DNA of 64,000 nt from Lysinibacillus sp. G4S2. Lineage in GTDB: Bacteria; Bacillota; Bacilli; Bacillales_A; Planococcaceae. The translations under genes and the position numbers were made by a program. Location: the NCBI RefSeq assembly GCF_030348505.1, contig NZ_JAUCFJ010000002.1, positions 2,546,001 to 2,610,000 of the forward strand, written 5' to 3'. Shown here one piece after another: positions 36,800 to 44,517 of the stretch; the first letter of the stretch is position 1, and the number at the start of each line of letters is the position of its first letter. The notes under the pieces were generated by a model. That model searched no databases. It saw only the letters and a list, made by a program, of their open reading frames with translations, and was not told where the DNA came from.

Positions 36800-36947
36800 A
36801 TGAAATTTACTGTTAAAAGAACCAAGTAGCAAGCTCGCAGCACAGTTTAACGAGCCTGTGAGCGTTGATATTGAAGCAGGGGAATCAATGACAGAAGGTT
36901 GTTTGATTGGTGCTACTAAGCTCGTATGCAAAGCTACAGAGCGTTAA
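36800..36947 (+). pseudogene. Best preserved copy 3 of the recurrent module gene
   Basis: ATG 36800 (MKFTVKRTK then stop); one frame over, EPSSKLAAQFNEPVSVDIEA then GESMTEGCLIGATKLVCKAT continues to TAA 36947. The FNEPVSVD and GCLIGATK blocks recur in copies near 35.1, 35.9, 38.8 and 39.3 kb, so a real gene of about 50 residues once existed. Function unknown. It is divergent from the P2 promoter gene. Confidence 0.6.
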
Positions 36948-36948
36948 T

Positions 36949-37191
36949 ATGAGTAAGACATACTCGTATTTGAACGATAAGCAGGTCAAGACTAGCAGAG
37001 AGGATAAAGCCTAGATTGACCTTATCAATCAAGCTAAAAAGGCTCATAATGAGAACGCAATCAGAGCGTTACTCACTAAGAGCCAATGGACAACATTCAG
37101 AAAGCATTTCAAAGAGTGTCGTGACGACATAGAGCAGGCGTACATTGAAAACAGTCACATCATGTATGACTTTTTATTATCACAGCATTAA
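36949..37191 (+). pseudogene. Phage-like small gene with one in-frame stop
   Basis: ATG 36949, two bases after the previous stop, opens MSKTYSYLNDKQVKTSREDK, then TAG at 37012, then the same frame continues DLINQAKKAHNENAIRALLT and a Lys/His-rich helical part to TAA 37191 (81 codons in all). A single nonsense change would explain it. Unrecognised; operon-like position between the module gene and the HEPN gene. Confidence 0.55.
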
Positions 37192-37258
37192 TTGTTGTGC
37201 TTTTTGAATGGAGAAAATATACAATATATGTAACCTAGAAAAGAAAGTGGGTATTTTA

Positions 37259-37948
37259 ATGAAAGACATTAATGAAATAGTTGCTAGTTTACGTGTACAT
37301 GGTGCTGTGGAATCTTATCCAAGACTACAGGGTTTACAGTATTTCAGAAGATTAAATGACTTTATAGAGAATACTTGCAATGAAAATATAGAGGAAATTA
37401 ATGATAGAAATAATAGTAGAAATAAAGAAGGGGAAATTACTCCTCAACGACTCCTTGAACTTAATGAGGGAAAGAAATACAAGTCTTTTCAGAATTTCAT
37501 TAGACCATCTTTATTAATTACGTTATGTTCTTTTATAGAGGATGTTTTCACAAACCGTATTAATTCTGATAAAGAGTTAAAAAAGAAATTTAACAATCTA
37601 CCAAAAGAGAAAATAGGCTGTATAAATAAAGCAAATAATTTTTTGGTTAATAATGGATTTGTGGAGTTAAATAACATAGAGGGAATTACTTATGTTTACG
37701 AGATGTATCTGATTAGGAATAGGTTTGTACATAATAAAGGAGAAGCTACAAAGAAAATTAAAGAAATGCAAAAGAAATATGATTTTACAATCGAGAAAAA
37801 TAAGATATTGCTTGGTGAAAAGTTTATAGAAAACTATATTGCTCATTTAGAAAAGTTTGCTGTAGAAGTAGCAAAAATTATTTATGTAAAAAAGAGTAGG
37901 TTTTCAAAATTTCAAAAAGATAAATCTTATATTGGTGATATTAAATAG
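37259..37948 (+). CDS. HEPN-domain protein
   Basis: 229 residues from ATG 37259 (AAGTGGG upstream; a start at 37208 has no site). A helical protein with the R-N-R-F-V-H motif at about residues 153-158 (MYLIRNRFVHNKGEA), the R-x4-6-H pattern of HEPN ribonucleases, preceded by SLLITLCSFIEDVF as in MAE_28990/RiboL-PSP-type HEPN proteins. Such domains are frequent in toxin-antitoxin and anti-phage systems. No MNT or other antitoxin gene is adjacent, so it may be a solitary defence gene. Transcript ends in a strong terminator. Confidence 0.75.
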   Translation: MKDINEIVASLRVHGAVESYPRLQGLQYFRRLNDFIENTCNENIEEINDRNNSRNKEGEITPQRLLELNEGKKYKSFQNFIRPSLLITLCSFIEDVFTNRINSDKELKKKFNNLPKEKIGCINKANNFLVNNGFVELNNIEGITYVYEMYLIRNRFVHNKGEATKKIKEMQKKYDFTIEKNKILLGEKFIENYIAHLEKFAVEVAKIIYVKKSRFSKFQKDKSYIGDIK

Positions 37949-37952
37949 GGTT

Positions 37953-37986
37953 AAGGCACATCACAACTAGGTTGGTGTGCCTTTTA
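37953..37986 (+). terminator. Terminator after the HEPN gene
   Basis: AAGGCACATCA / TGGTGTGCCTT stem (one mismatch) followed by TTATAT, a few bases after the stop. Confidence 0.85.
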
Positions 37987-38041
37987 TATTGAAGGAAAGC
38001 ACCCCTTAGATTTCTTCACAAACTTGTATTTTTAAACTTAA

Positions 38042-38368
38042 TTAATTATTACTGTTCACACGCTTCTTTATTTTCCTTATGTCAATTATAATCCATTTTA
38101 AGATTGCAATTATTAGTACTAAAAGTGGTGTTGCCTGGGCTATGAGAAACCCTATCCAAAAATCATTCATAGTACTGGTCGGAGAAGCTGTTGCCATTCC
38201 ACCTACAAATAAGGACATTGGGATTGAGATTACATTGAATCCCAGACTAATCATAACAAATGATAATCTTTTACTTGTAATCTTCGGTAACACAGCTGAC
38301 CAAAATAAAATTCCTGCAACTAACAAAATCAAAATAAGACAAATACCCCAAACCATCAAATACCTCAA
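38042..38368 (-). CDS. Small three-helix membrane protein
   Basis: 108 residues. TTG start at 38368 sits 8 bases after AGGAGG; an internal ATG at 38356 is the alternative. Membrane helices at about 3-26, 37-57 and 70-92, basic tail RKIKKRVNSNN. Unrecognised. Same size class as the other island cargo, but its upstream region lacks the shared promoter. Confidence 0.6.
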   Translation of the reverse strand: MRYLMVWGICLILILLVAGILFWSAVLPKITSKRLSFVMISLGFNVISIPMSLFVGGMATASPTSTMNDFWIGFLIAQATPLLVLIIAILKWIIIDIRKIKKRVNSNN

Positions 38369-38592
38369 AGCCTCTACCTCCTAACTAAACGATAGCCCAT
38401 CCCACTTTCTTGTAAAGATTAAGATGCACCTACAGTCTACTATTTTACCACAAAAACCCATATCGTTATTCAACTAAACTGTCCGTTAGTTCAATAACTG
38501 AATAATAAGTCGTTTGGTATAGTTTAACGCATTTACAAATATTGGTATATGGAAGAATGAGCTTATAAAGCAAGGTATGCTGAGAGTGCGGT

Positions 38593-38620
38593 AGCACATC
38601 ATTAAGCTGATGTGCTTTTT
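38593..38620 (+). terminator. Terminator in island
   Basis: AGCACATCA / TGATGTGCT perfect nine-base stem, six-base loop, TTTT tail. No intact gene precedes it, so it probably belonged to a lost gene. Confidence 0.8.
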
Positions 38621-38689
38621 CTATATGAATAAGATTAATGAATAAATATAAGAAGCGACAAAGCAAACACAGGCTCTTGGTTGTAATAA

Positions 38690-38930
38690 GGGTGTGGCAA
38701 AGTTCTATTCTTTCAACTTTGAGTCAGCTTTACAACAACAATCGTAGTCAAGCTTACAGAGCAATTTAACGAACCTGTGAGTAAGTTAGTGGAGCAGAGG
38801 GAAACATTTACACAGGTTGTTTGACAGGTGCTACAAAGCCATGTATAGAGCTATAGGAATGATTGAGAAAGCATAACAAAAGGACTTATGAGTAATTTTA
38901 CTCACAAGCCATAGATTGATGTGTGATGGA
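38690..38930 (+). pseudogene. Decayed copy 4 of the recurrent module gene
   Basis: VVKLTEQFNEPVSKLVEQRE then TFTQ in one frame near 38745-38815, then GCLTGATKP one frame over, and the GCATAACAAAAGGACTT tail near 38870. Compare copy 3. Confidence 0.55.
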
Positions 38931-38970
38931 ATGTTGTATCGTTAGTTGAATTCGGGGGTAATATCCCACA

Positions 38971-39168
38971 TTATTCATTATGTTTAAACAGTAAGCCTTT
39001 ACCGACATATTCTTTATATCCCCAAATACTAATCAGCATCATTATTATTCCAATCACTAAAACAGAAATGGAAACTCCTGATAAACTTCCGTTAATTATA
39101 TCAAAAATAGACATACCTATAAGAATCCCACTGATTGCTGAAATAAATGACCAAAAGAATCGTTTCAT
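38971..39168 (-). CDS. Small two-helix membrane protein (module cargo)
   Basis: 65 residues from ATG 39168, 9 bases after AAAGGAGG; the in-frame ATG at 39177 directly abuts the ribosome site and is unlikely. Two membrane helices (about 4-24 and 31-52) and a short charged end. Unrecognised. Expressed from shared promoter P3 through a leader conserved with copy P2. Confidence 0.65.
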   Translation of the reverse strand: MKRFFWSFISAISGILIGMSIFDIINGSLSGVSISVLVIGIIMMLISIWGYKEYVGKGLLFKHNE

Positions 39169-39231
39169 TGAAATCATCCTCCTTTTTTAGGTCTTTATTC
39201 CTGAAAAACTGAACATTCCGTCTGTATAGCA

Positions 39232-39261
39232 ATTATAACATTGTGAGGTGCGAGTTGGTAG
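39232..39261 (-). promoter_or_regulatory. Shared island promoter, copy P3
   Basis: Minus strand CTACCA (39256-39261), 18-base spacer, TATAAT (39232-39237). Confidence 0.7.
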
Positions 39262-39276
39262 ATAAATGGGGATTCA

Positions 39277-39450
39277 CGACAAAAGAGATTGACGGTTATA
39301 AGAACTGAATAACACCTCTTAGAATCGTTTAACGAGCCTGTAAGCGTTGATAGGGAAGCAGAGAAAGCATTTACACAGGTTGTCTAATCGTTGCTACAAA
39401 GGCTTGAATGGAGCTATAGGAGCAATTGTAGGGGGCATAACAAAAGGACT
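39277..39450 (+). pseudogene. Decayed copy 5 of the recurrent module gene
   Basis: GAGATTGACGGTTAT start region, FNEPVSVDREAEKAFTQ in one frame, then GTTGTCTAATCGTTGCTAC and GGCATAACAAAAGGACTTG. Several frame breaks. Confidence 0.55.
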
Positions 39451-39520
39451 TGGGTAAATTTTAAACAAAAGCCCTAGATTGATGTGTGATGGACTATTGC
39501 TCTTCTTGTTGAAAAATGAC

Positions 39521-39763
39521 TCATAAAATTATTTTTTCTCCAAGATTATCTAAATCTCTTTTTAAGTTGAAAATAATAAGTATTCTATGAGACCTTTCTG
39601 TAACTCGACCAAAATCTACAACTTGTTGTATTTCAACTATGTCATTTGTATAAATTTTTTGTGAGTCTCTAACTTCGGTAATCTTTACGCCTAAATTGTC
39701 AATAGAATCCCAATGTACAATGTTAAGTTCAACTACTCCTTGATAAGAAGCTTTTATACTCAA
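39521..39763 (-). CDS. Small soluble protein (module cargo)
   Basis: 80 residues from TTG 39763, 8 bases after AGGGAG; the ATG at 39781 lies upstream of that ribosome site. Sequence is beta-rich (ASYQGVVELNIVHWDSIDNL, VVDFGRVTERSHRILIIF). Unrecognised. Third physical type (soluble) among genes behind the same promoter block (P4). Confidence 0.6.
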   Translation of the reverse strand: MSIKASYQGVVELNIVHWDSIDNLGVKITEVRDSQKIYTNDIVEIQQVVDFGRVTERSHRILIIFNLKRDLDNLGEKIIL

Positions 39764-39810
39764 ATCATCATCTCCCTGCATCTCGAATAACTGAAAATTC
39801 TGCTAATAAA

Positions 39811-39840
39811 ATTGTAACATAGAAATTCATGCAGTGGTAA
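39811..39840 (-). promoter_or_regulatory. Shared island promoter, copy P4
   Basis: Minus strand TTACCA (39835-39840), 18-base spacer, TACAAT (39811-39816). On the plus side only the first codons of a sixth module-gene copy follow (GATTGACTGTTAC near 39870). Confidence 0.65.
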
Positions 39841-40127
39841 ATAAATGGTAAAAATGCAACAAATGAGATTGACTGTTACTTCTAAGCGAGACGAGCGTGT
39901 CTAAATGCCTTAAAGTTTATTCATTAATTATCCATGAAGAAACTCAGGAGAAAACCTGTATAGATTGCTCTGTTGGTTAGCAGGTTATAGAGTAGTGATT
40001 TACAAGTCGAAATGTATCATTATTTAAACTGTGTGAGTGAATACAGATTTTTAATAGAGGAACTAAGGTCTTGGCGAGAGGGGATGCGAAAGCATCAATA
40101 TAAGTTTATAAAGGCATGCCTTTAGCA

Positions 40128-40344
40128 ACCACCTCGAATGGACGGAATTTGCGTTTGTAAAGGGTGCTAATGCGAATGCCATCTGTTTAAGTTTGGCTGA
40201 AACGGCAAAAGCAAACGGCATCGATTTCTATCAATACCTAGTGACCTTATTGACAGAACTGCCAAATTTACCGATTCACAGCCAGAGATTTTAAAGAATT
40301 ACATGCCTTGGTCGAAAAAAATCCAAGCAACATGTGCAAAATAG
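40128..40344 (+). pseudogene. IS66-family transposase C-terminal remnant
   Basis: The frame reads WTEFAFVKGANANAICLSLA, then ETAKANGIDFYQYLVTLLTE and LPNLPIHSQ, then one frame over EILKNYMPWSKKIQATCAK to a stop at 40344. ETAKANG-D-Y-YL--LL-ELPN and NYMPWS are the conserved end of IS66 TnpC transposases. The catalytic domain is gone and a frameshift is present. A strong hairpin follows. Confidence 0.85.
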
Positions 40345-40380
40345 CCGTTTACCTGAAATTTTTTTCAGATAAACGGCTAT
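40341..40380. terminator. Large perfect hairpin after the IS66 remnant
   Basis: ATAGCCGTTTA pairs with TAAACGGCTAT, extended inward by CTGAAA/TTTCAG. A second hairpin (GTGCGTACC / GGTGCGC, then T6) follows at 40386-40413. Confidence 0.8.
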
Positions 40381-40664
40381 TCGTTGTGCGTACCGAAAAG
40401 GTGCGCTTTTTTATATTTCGGGCTTACGTTGCTTTTTCTTTCATTGTTAAGTGACTACAGGTTTTTTCTAATCAAAAAGCGCACGGAAATGCGCGAGAAA
40501 TTAATTGTGCTGGTGCTTACATTAATAAGCACATTGGATTGTACATGCGTCTTATAAACAAATATTTGTGACTACCTGTTTAATAATCTCTTTTTGTTTT
40601 AGTTTTCAAATAGTGACATATAATACCATTAGTATTATGATTAGTGTAGATGGAGGTGAGGTAG

Positions 40665-40946
40665 ATAGAAACAAAAGCACAAATTAATTTTATCGAGTTT
40701 GTAAAAAACACTATCAGTAATAACGGCCAATCGATCGAAACACGTCTTAAACAAAAGCACAAAGGATTTGAAAACGGTTGGAAGATGGATGGAAACGAAG
40801 TTGTGTTTTGGGTTAGCCCAACAGTGAGGATTAGTGATTACACAGGAACCATATTGAATGAATTTAGGTTCATTATAGATTTTGACGAAGATAAAAATAA
40901 GTTTACTGTATCAGGTAAAAGTGTTAAGTCTAAAAATTTATTATAA
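40665..40946 (+). CDS. Small protein with apparent ATA start codon
   Basis: Open frame of 93 codons with no ATG, GTG or TTG near its beginning: an in-frame TAG directly precedes ATA 40665, and GGAGG lies 8 bases before that ATA. The product (IETKAQINFIEFVKNTISNN, then GWKMDGNEVVFWVSPTVRIS, then a DFDEDKNKFTV end) looks like a normal folded beta-rich protein, and a terminator follows. Either ATA is used or the start codon has mutated. Unrecognised. Confidence 0.5.
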   Translation: METKAQINFIEFVKNTISNNGQSIETRLKQKHKGFENGWKMDGNEVVFWVSPTVRISDYTGTILNEFRFIIDFDEDKNKFTVSGKSVKSKNLL

Positions 40947-40951
40947 ATCAT

Positions 40952-40985
40952 TAAGTCACATCTAACTAGGTGTGGCTTTTTATAT
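40952..40985 (+). terminator. Terminator after the ATA-start gene
   Basis: AGTCACATCT / AGGTGTGGCT stem with four-base loop and T5 tail. Confidence 0.85.
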
Positions 40986-41227
40986 GCCTCTTATCTCTAG
41001 CAATGACATGTTCCGATATAGTTATGAATCAAGTAGGGGCTATTGTTCGAAAGCTATGCATTATTGACGGTCTGCACTTTGAAGTATAGTGAACTGCCAG
41101 CATGACTTTAACATGGATTCTTTTAGACGGCATGTATTAAGCATATGTGTGCCGCAAGCTATGAAATTGCTGGCAAGCGGTATTGACGCACAATATCATT
41201 CAAGTGAATTTGTGATAGCCTTAAAAA

Positions 41228-41270
41228 AGGACTTATATGTATGAGTTGGATTCATACATACAAGTCCTAG
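41228..41270 (+). terminator. Terminator-like hairpin in island
   Basis: GGACTT-TATGTATGA pairs with TCATACATAC-AAGTCC. It resembles the GGACTTG...CAAGTCC hairpins that close the module-gene copies at 35.1 kb. Confidence 0.65.
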
Positions 41271-41340
41271 AATGTGGTCAATATCAAAATTCATTTCTTG
41301 TTTCATAGGATTAAATGTCTAGCATTCGCACACAATTAAA

Positions 41341-41446
41341 TCAAGTTCCGCCGCTAACAAAGCGAATACCGCCGCTAAAACGTCAAGTTTCGCCGCTAAG
41401 CAAGTGAATATCGCTGCTAAAACATCAAGTTTCGCCGCTAAAACTT
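41341..41446. repeat. 21-bp tandem array, core CGCCGCTAA
   Basis: Five copies of CGCCGCTAA (one CGCTGCTAA) begin at 41349, 41370, 41391, 41412 and 41433, exactly 21 bases apart, joined by alternating linkers such as AAGTTT and GAATAC. The last repeat overlaps the stop codon of the convergent acetyltransferase gene: the TTTTAG end of the gene is itself part of the repeat. Confidence 0.92.
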
Positions 41447-41851
41447 CATTTTTGCAAAAGCTACTAGTGTTCCTTTGTCGCAAGAATCAAAACCATTCTT
41501 TTCATAAAAATGACGAACATCAGGAGCTTCTTCTGTTAAAAGAACTTTTTGGCGAACATCTTTATATTTTTCTAAAACATGATTCATCATATTAGTTGCA
41601 ATGCCTCGATTTTGATGGCTATTCAATACTAAAATATCCTGTATATAAAGGATTGTGAGACCATCACCTACAACTCTTGTTAAACCAATTAATTGATCAT
41701 TTTCCCATGCAGATAAGACAAATATTGAATTTAGCAATGCTTGCTGTAATTGATCTAAATCTTTTGTATATGCATACCATTCTACATCTTCATAAAGAGC
41801 TTTTAAATCGTTTTTATGAATATACTTTTCTTCTTTAAATACAATTGTCAT
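41438..41851 (-). CDS. GNAT N-acetyltransferase
   Basis: 137 residues with GAGGAATTTTA before the ATG. GNAT core: YIQDILVLNSHQNRGIATNMMNHVLE carries the acetyl-CoA loop (Q-N-R-G-I-A, about residues 80-85), followed by FYEKNGFDSC. The preceding beta-hairpin has LIGLTRVVGDG. Substrate unknown. Its long leader (about 145 bases) begins at shared promoter P5, so it is part of the island series. Confidence 0.85.
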   Translation of the reverse strand: MTIVFKEEKYIHKNDLKALYEDVEWYAYTKDLDQLQQALLNSIFVLSAWENDQLIGLTRVVGDGLTILYIQDILVLNSHQNRGIATNMMNHVLEKYKDVRQKVLLTEEAPDVRHFYEKNGFDSCDKGTLVAFAKMKF

Positions 41852-42003
41852 TAAAATTCCTCCTCAAAATTTTATTTTGAAGAGTGTAAACGTAATTTAT
41901 CCACTGTCTTAAACCACCTTTCAAACTTCTTCTGCATTCTTATAAATTAATGAGCTATGTTCATAGTAGAGAATAGCCCTTTTCTTTTTCTATCTTTGAT
42001 GAA

Positions 42004-42033
42004 ATTGTAACATAGTAGAGCAATTGATGGTAG
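42004..42033 (-). promoter_or_regulatory. Shared island promoter, copy P5
   Basis: Minus strand CTACCA (42028-42033), 18-base spacer, TACAAT (42004-42009). Confidence 0.6.
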
Positions 42034-42142
42034 AGGATTGGAAATGATGCACACTTTTATCAGGGGTGTTAATTAACTATTTTTACCCATCCTATTAATT
42101 GGAAGGCTTGATTTCCGCTAAGGGCTATAATTGGTTAAAAGT

Positions 42143-42349
42143 GGCTCATCACCAAAAGTTGTGGATGACAATAGTTAAAACGTATGCTATGTATATAAGT
42201 TGATTGGAGTGGAGGCTGGGCGACTCCTTGGGGATCAGCGTCACAGATGAGACCCTGGAGCGAGCAACGCGAGTGAAGCGGCTCATCGGACGCCCCCAGG
42301 AAAGCGCCCAGCCGGAACGGAAATCAACCACACGTTTTGGTGATGAACC
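42143..42349 (+). mobile_element. Intact family A element nested in family B
   Basis: Ends GGCTCATCACCAAAA and TTTTGGTGATGAACC are inverted repeats; flanks are perfect 8-bp duplications TTAAAAGT (42135-42142 and 42350-42357). The target is the family B sequence GTTAAAA. Interior GC-rich and self-complementary (CCTTGGGG with CCCCCAGG). No coding capacity. Confidence 0.9.
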
Positions 42350-42489
42350 TTAAAAGTGGGGATGTAACGAAAAAATCCTTTTATAATATTACCTATTTTT
42401 CCCTAATCAACACACTTATTAATCTATTTTAAGTTTTGTCACCAACCACCCAACTTATTGATGAAATTAATGAAAGTTTTATAGAGTTC

Positions 42490-43347
42490 TTAATTACTAT
42501 TACCGGATTTTGGGGTACTGCTAGTAAGATGAGCATCAAACATATCTATTATTTCAAGGAACCTATCAGCTTCTCTAAAAACATGGTCTGCTAATAGTGG
42601 ATGAATAATACTTTTTATTTTACATTGTTCAATTAAATCACGTGCTGTTTTCTTAAAGTCTCTAAGAGATGAGACTGATACACGATTTTGATCCAGAAAT
42701 TGATCCAATAGAGGAACTGTTTGAGATTGTGGTCTCATAGATTCTAAATCTTTAGCTTGAAACAATAATTGATCAAAATCATTACTAAAATTCCGAGCTA
42801 TATCAACTAATTTTCTTTCAGATGGATCCAGCAAATGACCGATAAATTTTGCATGGTCGGCCATAATCCTTAAGAAAAATACATTTTCTTTAATAATAGC
42901 GTCTGGCAGTGCGTTCAATTTGCCTTCATTTAATTCGAGTAATCGCTTTCTAAAATAATTAGCTTCCCTACTTACATGATCAACTAGTAGCGGAAAATTA
43001 TTTGCTCCTGGCATTTTACAAGTCAAAATTAGACCTAGCACTTTTCGTTTAAACATATAAATGCTAGTTGCAGCTTGTTGGACTTCTGTGTTAAATCTTC
43101 TAATTTGCTCAGGATCAGTTTGAGTGGTAAATACATGTGCAGTTTGCTCAATTTGTTCAAATAATTTATAAAATTGATTAGCTTCTTGAATTAGTTGAGT
43201 ATCTTCTGCTCTAAATCCTAATTTTAGAAAAAGTGAATGCTCTTTCATAATTCTAGACCAAAAACGAATTTCATTTAACGATCGCTCAACAAATAATTCA
43301 GAAGTAACACCTGTATCAGCATGTAAAAAGGATTCATCTCCTCTCAT
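42490..43347 (-). CDS. DUF2935 family protein
   Basis: 285 residues, two similar helical halves (about 15-140 and 150-275), each with His/Glu motifs expected to bind metal: MKEHSLFLKLG, LVDHVSREANYF, MADHAKFIGHLL and LADHVFREADRF. Hemerythrin-like di-metal proteins of this family occur across Bacillaceae with unknown function. RBS GGGGGGT precedes the ATG. It lies inside a family B-bounded unit, so it may be mobile cargo. Confidence 0.85.
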   Translation of the reverse strand: MRGDESFLHADTGVTSELFVERSLNEIRFWSRIMKEHSLFLKLGFRAEDTQLIQEANQFYKLFEQIEQTAHVFTTQTDPEQIRRFNTEVQQAATSIYMFKRKVLGLILTCKMPGANNFPLLVDHVSREANYFRKRLLELNEGKLNALPDAIIKENVFFLRIMADHAKFIGHLLDPSERKLVDIARNFSNDFDQLLFQAKDLESMRPQSQTVPLLDQFLDQNRVSVSSLRDFKKTARDLIEQCKIKSIIHPLLADHVFREADRFLEIIDMFDAHLTSSTPKSGNSN

Positions 43348-43814
43348 TCCAATACCCCCCTCGTAAATAATACAATCCTTCTATTCTTATTATCAAAGCC
43401 ATTTAAATATACTTACAGGGATCAAGGGATTAATAGTTGGAAGAAATTGCTGACGCTACGTTACGATCAATTGAAAATGGGAATATATTAGCAAACTAGC
43501 AACAAAAAAATCCTTTTATAATAAACCTATTTTTTCCTAATCAACACGTCTACACTTTTATATTGTTTTGAGTGTCGATGGGTGAAAATAAGCTCTTCAT
43601 TTTATATCAAATCATCTAATAATAAGAAATCTATAACTATTTAATTATGTATGTATGTTTGATTTCATTACTAACTCGTACTTCCGTTTATCATCAATCC
43701 CAGGGATAATCTAACACTGAAAATTTTTTAATGAAGCTATAACTTCTAAAGATGAAATCTACAATGATTTAAGTGGGGTAGACACAATAGAACAGACTAT
43801 AGGCAAATGCGTAG

Positions 43815-43842
43815 ACTAACAATCCATGTATTGCATAACCTA
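43815..43842 (+). promoter_or_regulatory. Sigma-K-like promoter of coat-like gene 1
   Basis: AC (43815-43816), 17-base spacer, CATAACCTA (43834-43842), fitting the sigma-K pattern AC / CATAnnnTA. Confidence 0.6.
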
Positions 43843-43869
43843 TATCGAAATCGAAAGGAGGAAAAAATT

Positions 43870-44091
43870 ATGCGTTACGACTACAATTATGACAATTATG
43901 GAGGACAAAATAGGGGTAGTCATCCATATCATCCGGCTCACCCAATGCATACCTACCCGATGCATACCTATCCAATGCATTACTACCCAACTCCAACTCA
44001 TGCTTATCCATCTTACTATCACCATCCGCACCACCATCACCACCATCATCCGCATCACCGTCCGTACCCAACTCCATATGGCTACCAATGA
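43870..44091 (+). CDS. His/Tyr/Pro-rich spore-coat-like protein
   Basis: 73 residues from ATG 43870, with AAAGGAGG 8 bases upstream. Composition is extreme: repeated HPAHPMHTYPMHTYPMHYYP and a run of H and P ending RPYPTPYGYQ. Such Tyr/His-rich proteins are typical of cross-linked or metal-binding spore coat and cortex proteins (CotX/YjcZ neighbourhoods). The mother-cell promoter fits. Its upstream and downstream sequence is similar to that of the next coat-like gene, indicating a tandem duplication. Confidence 0.75.
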   Translation: MRYDYNYDNYGGQNRGSHPYHPAHPMHTYPMHTYPMHYYPTPTHAYPSYYHHPHHHHHHHPHHRPYPTPYGYQ

Positions 44092-44402
44092 GAATAAAGC
44101 AGCACTTACTATAAAAAACGAAGTAACAAAAATTGCATAAAAGTTTGTTGTTCCAACTCGTTAATAATCATTTTAAAAGTGCGACAACGGATGCTTTATT
44201 GGCAAAGGATTTGTAAAGTGTAAAATAATCAACTAGCCAAATAACGATTCCGAAAGAAATTCTTTTAATTTGATGGATTTTTTTACAAACTTATAGTTCG
44301 GCATTTGACTAATCATGATGTTCCAAAATATTTGGAACAACACAACGATATTATGATTGTTTCTTATAAATCTAGCTTGTATTAAAGGTTTATATGTTAA
44401 TA

Positions 44403-44427
44403 AGGGTCACCGGAGGAAAGTGACCCT
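44403..44427. terminator. GGTCACC-type hairpin H1
   Basis: AGGGTCAC / GTGACCCT stem with loop CGGAGGAAA; one of five related hairpins near sporulation genes. Confidence 0.75.
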
Positions 44428-44482
44428 GATTTTTAAATAAAAATGTAAAAAACATGAAGAGAAATATAGTTAGGTGTTGATT

Positions 44483-44517
44483 AAAGTCATATCCACAAAA
44501 GGGTATGACTTTTTAAT
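44483..44517 (+). terminator. Terminator-like hairpin
   Basis: AAAGTCATATCC / GGGTATGACTTT stem followed by TTAAT. The roughly 300 bases from here to 44840 hold only eroded island sequence with no callable gene. Confidence 0.65.

Larger units (their letters stand above)
42061..43552 (+). mobile_element. Composite family B unit carrying a DUF2935 gene
   Basis: Left family B end CAGGGGTGTTAATTA begins at 42061; an outer right end TAATCAACACGTCTA closes at 43552. The outer flanks are a perfect 9-bp duplication, CACTTTTAT (42052-42060 and 43553-43561). Inside are a second right end at about 42402-42414, a nested family A element, the DUF2935 gene and, at about 43460-43552, the right half of another B copy. 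The matching outer duplication suggests that the whole 1.49-kb unit entered this site at once. Confidence 0.7.

Noticed and set aside
35268-39763. Polymorphic-toxin immunity array
   Set aside because: Small diverse membrane and lipoprotein genes fit the size class, but no LXG, WapA or other toxin gene is visible; kept only as a hypothesis within the module finding.
35268-41851. Integron-type cassette array
   Set aside because: No attC-like sites or integron integrase; the shared parts are promoter blocks and gene remnants, so integron origin is not supported.
43826-44140. Alternative frames over the His-rich gene (both strands)
   Set aside because: They are composition artefacts; only the frame from 43870 has the ribosome site and the typical coat-like composition.
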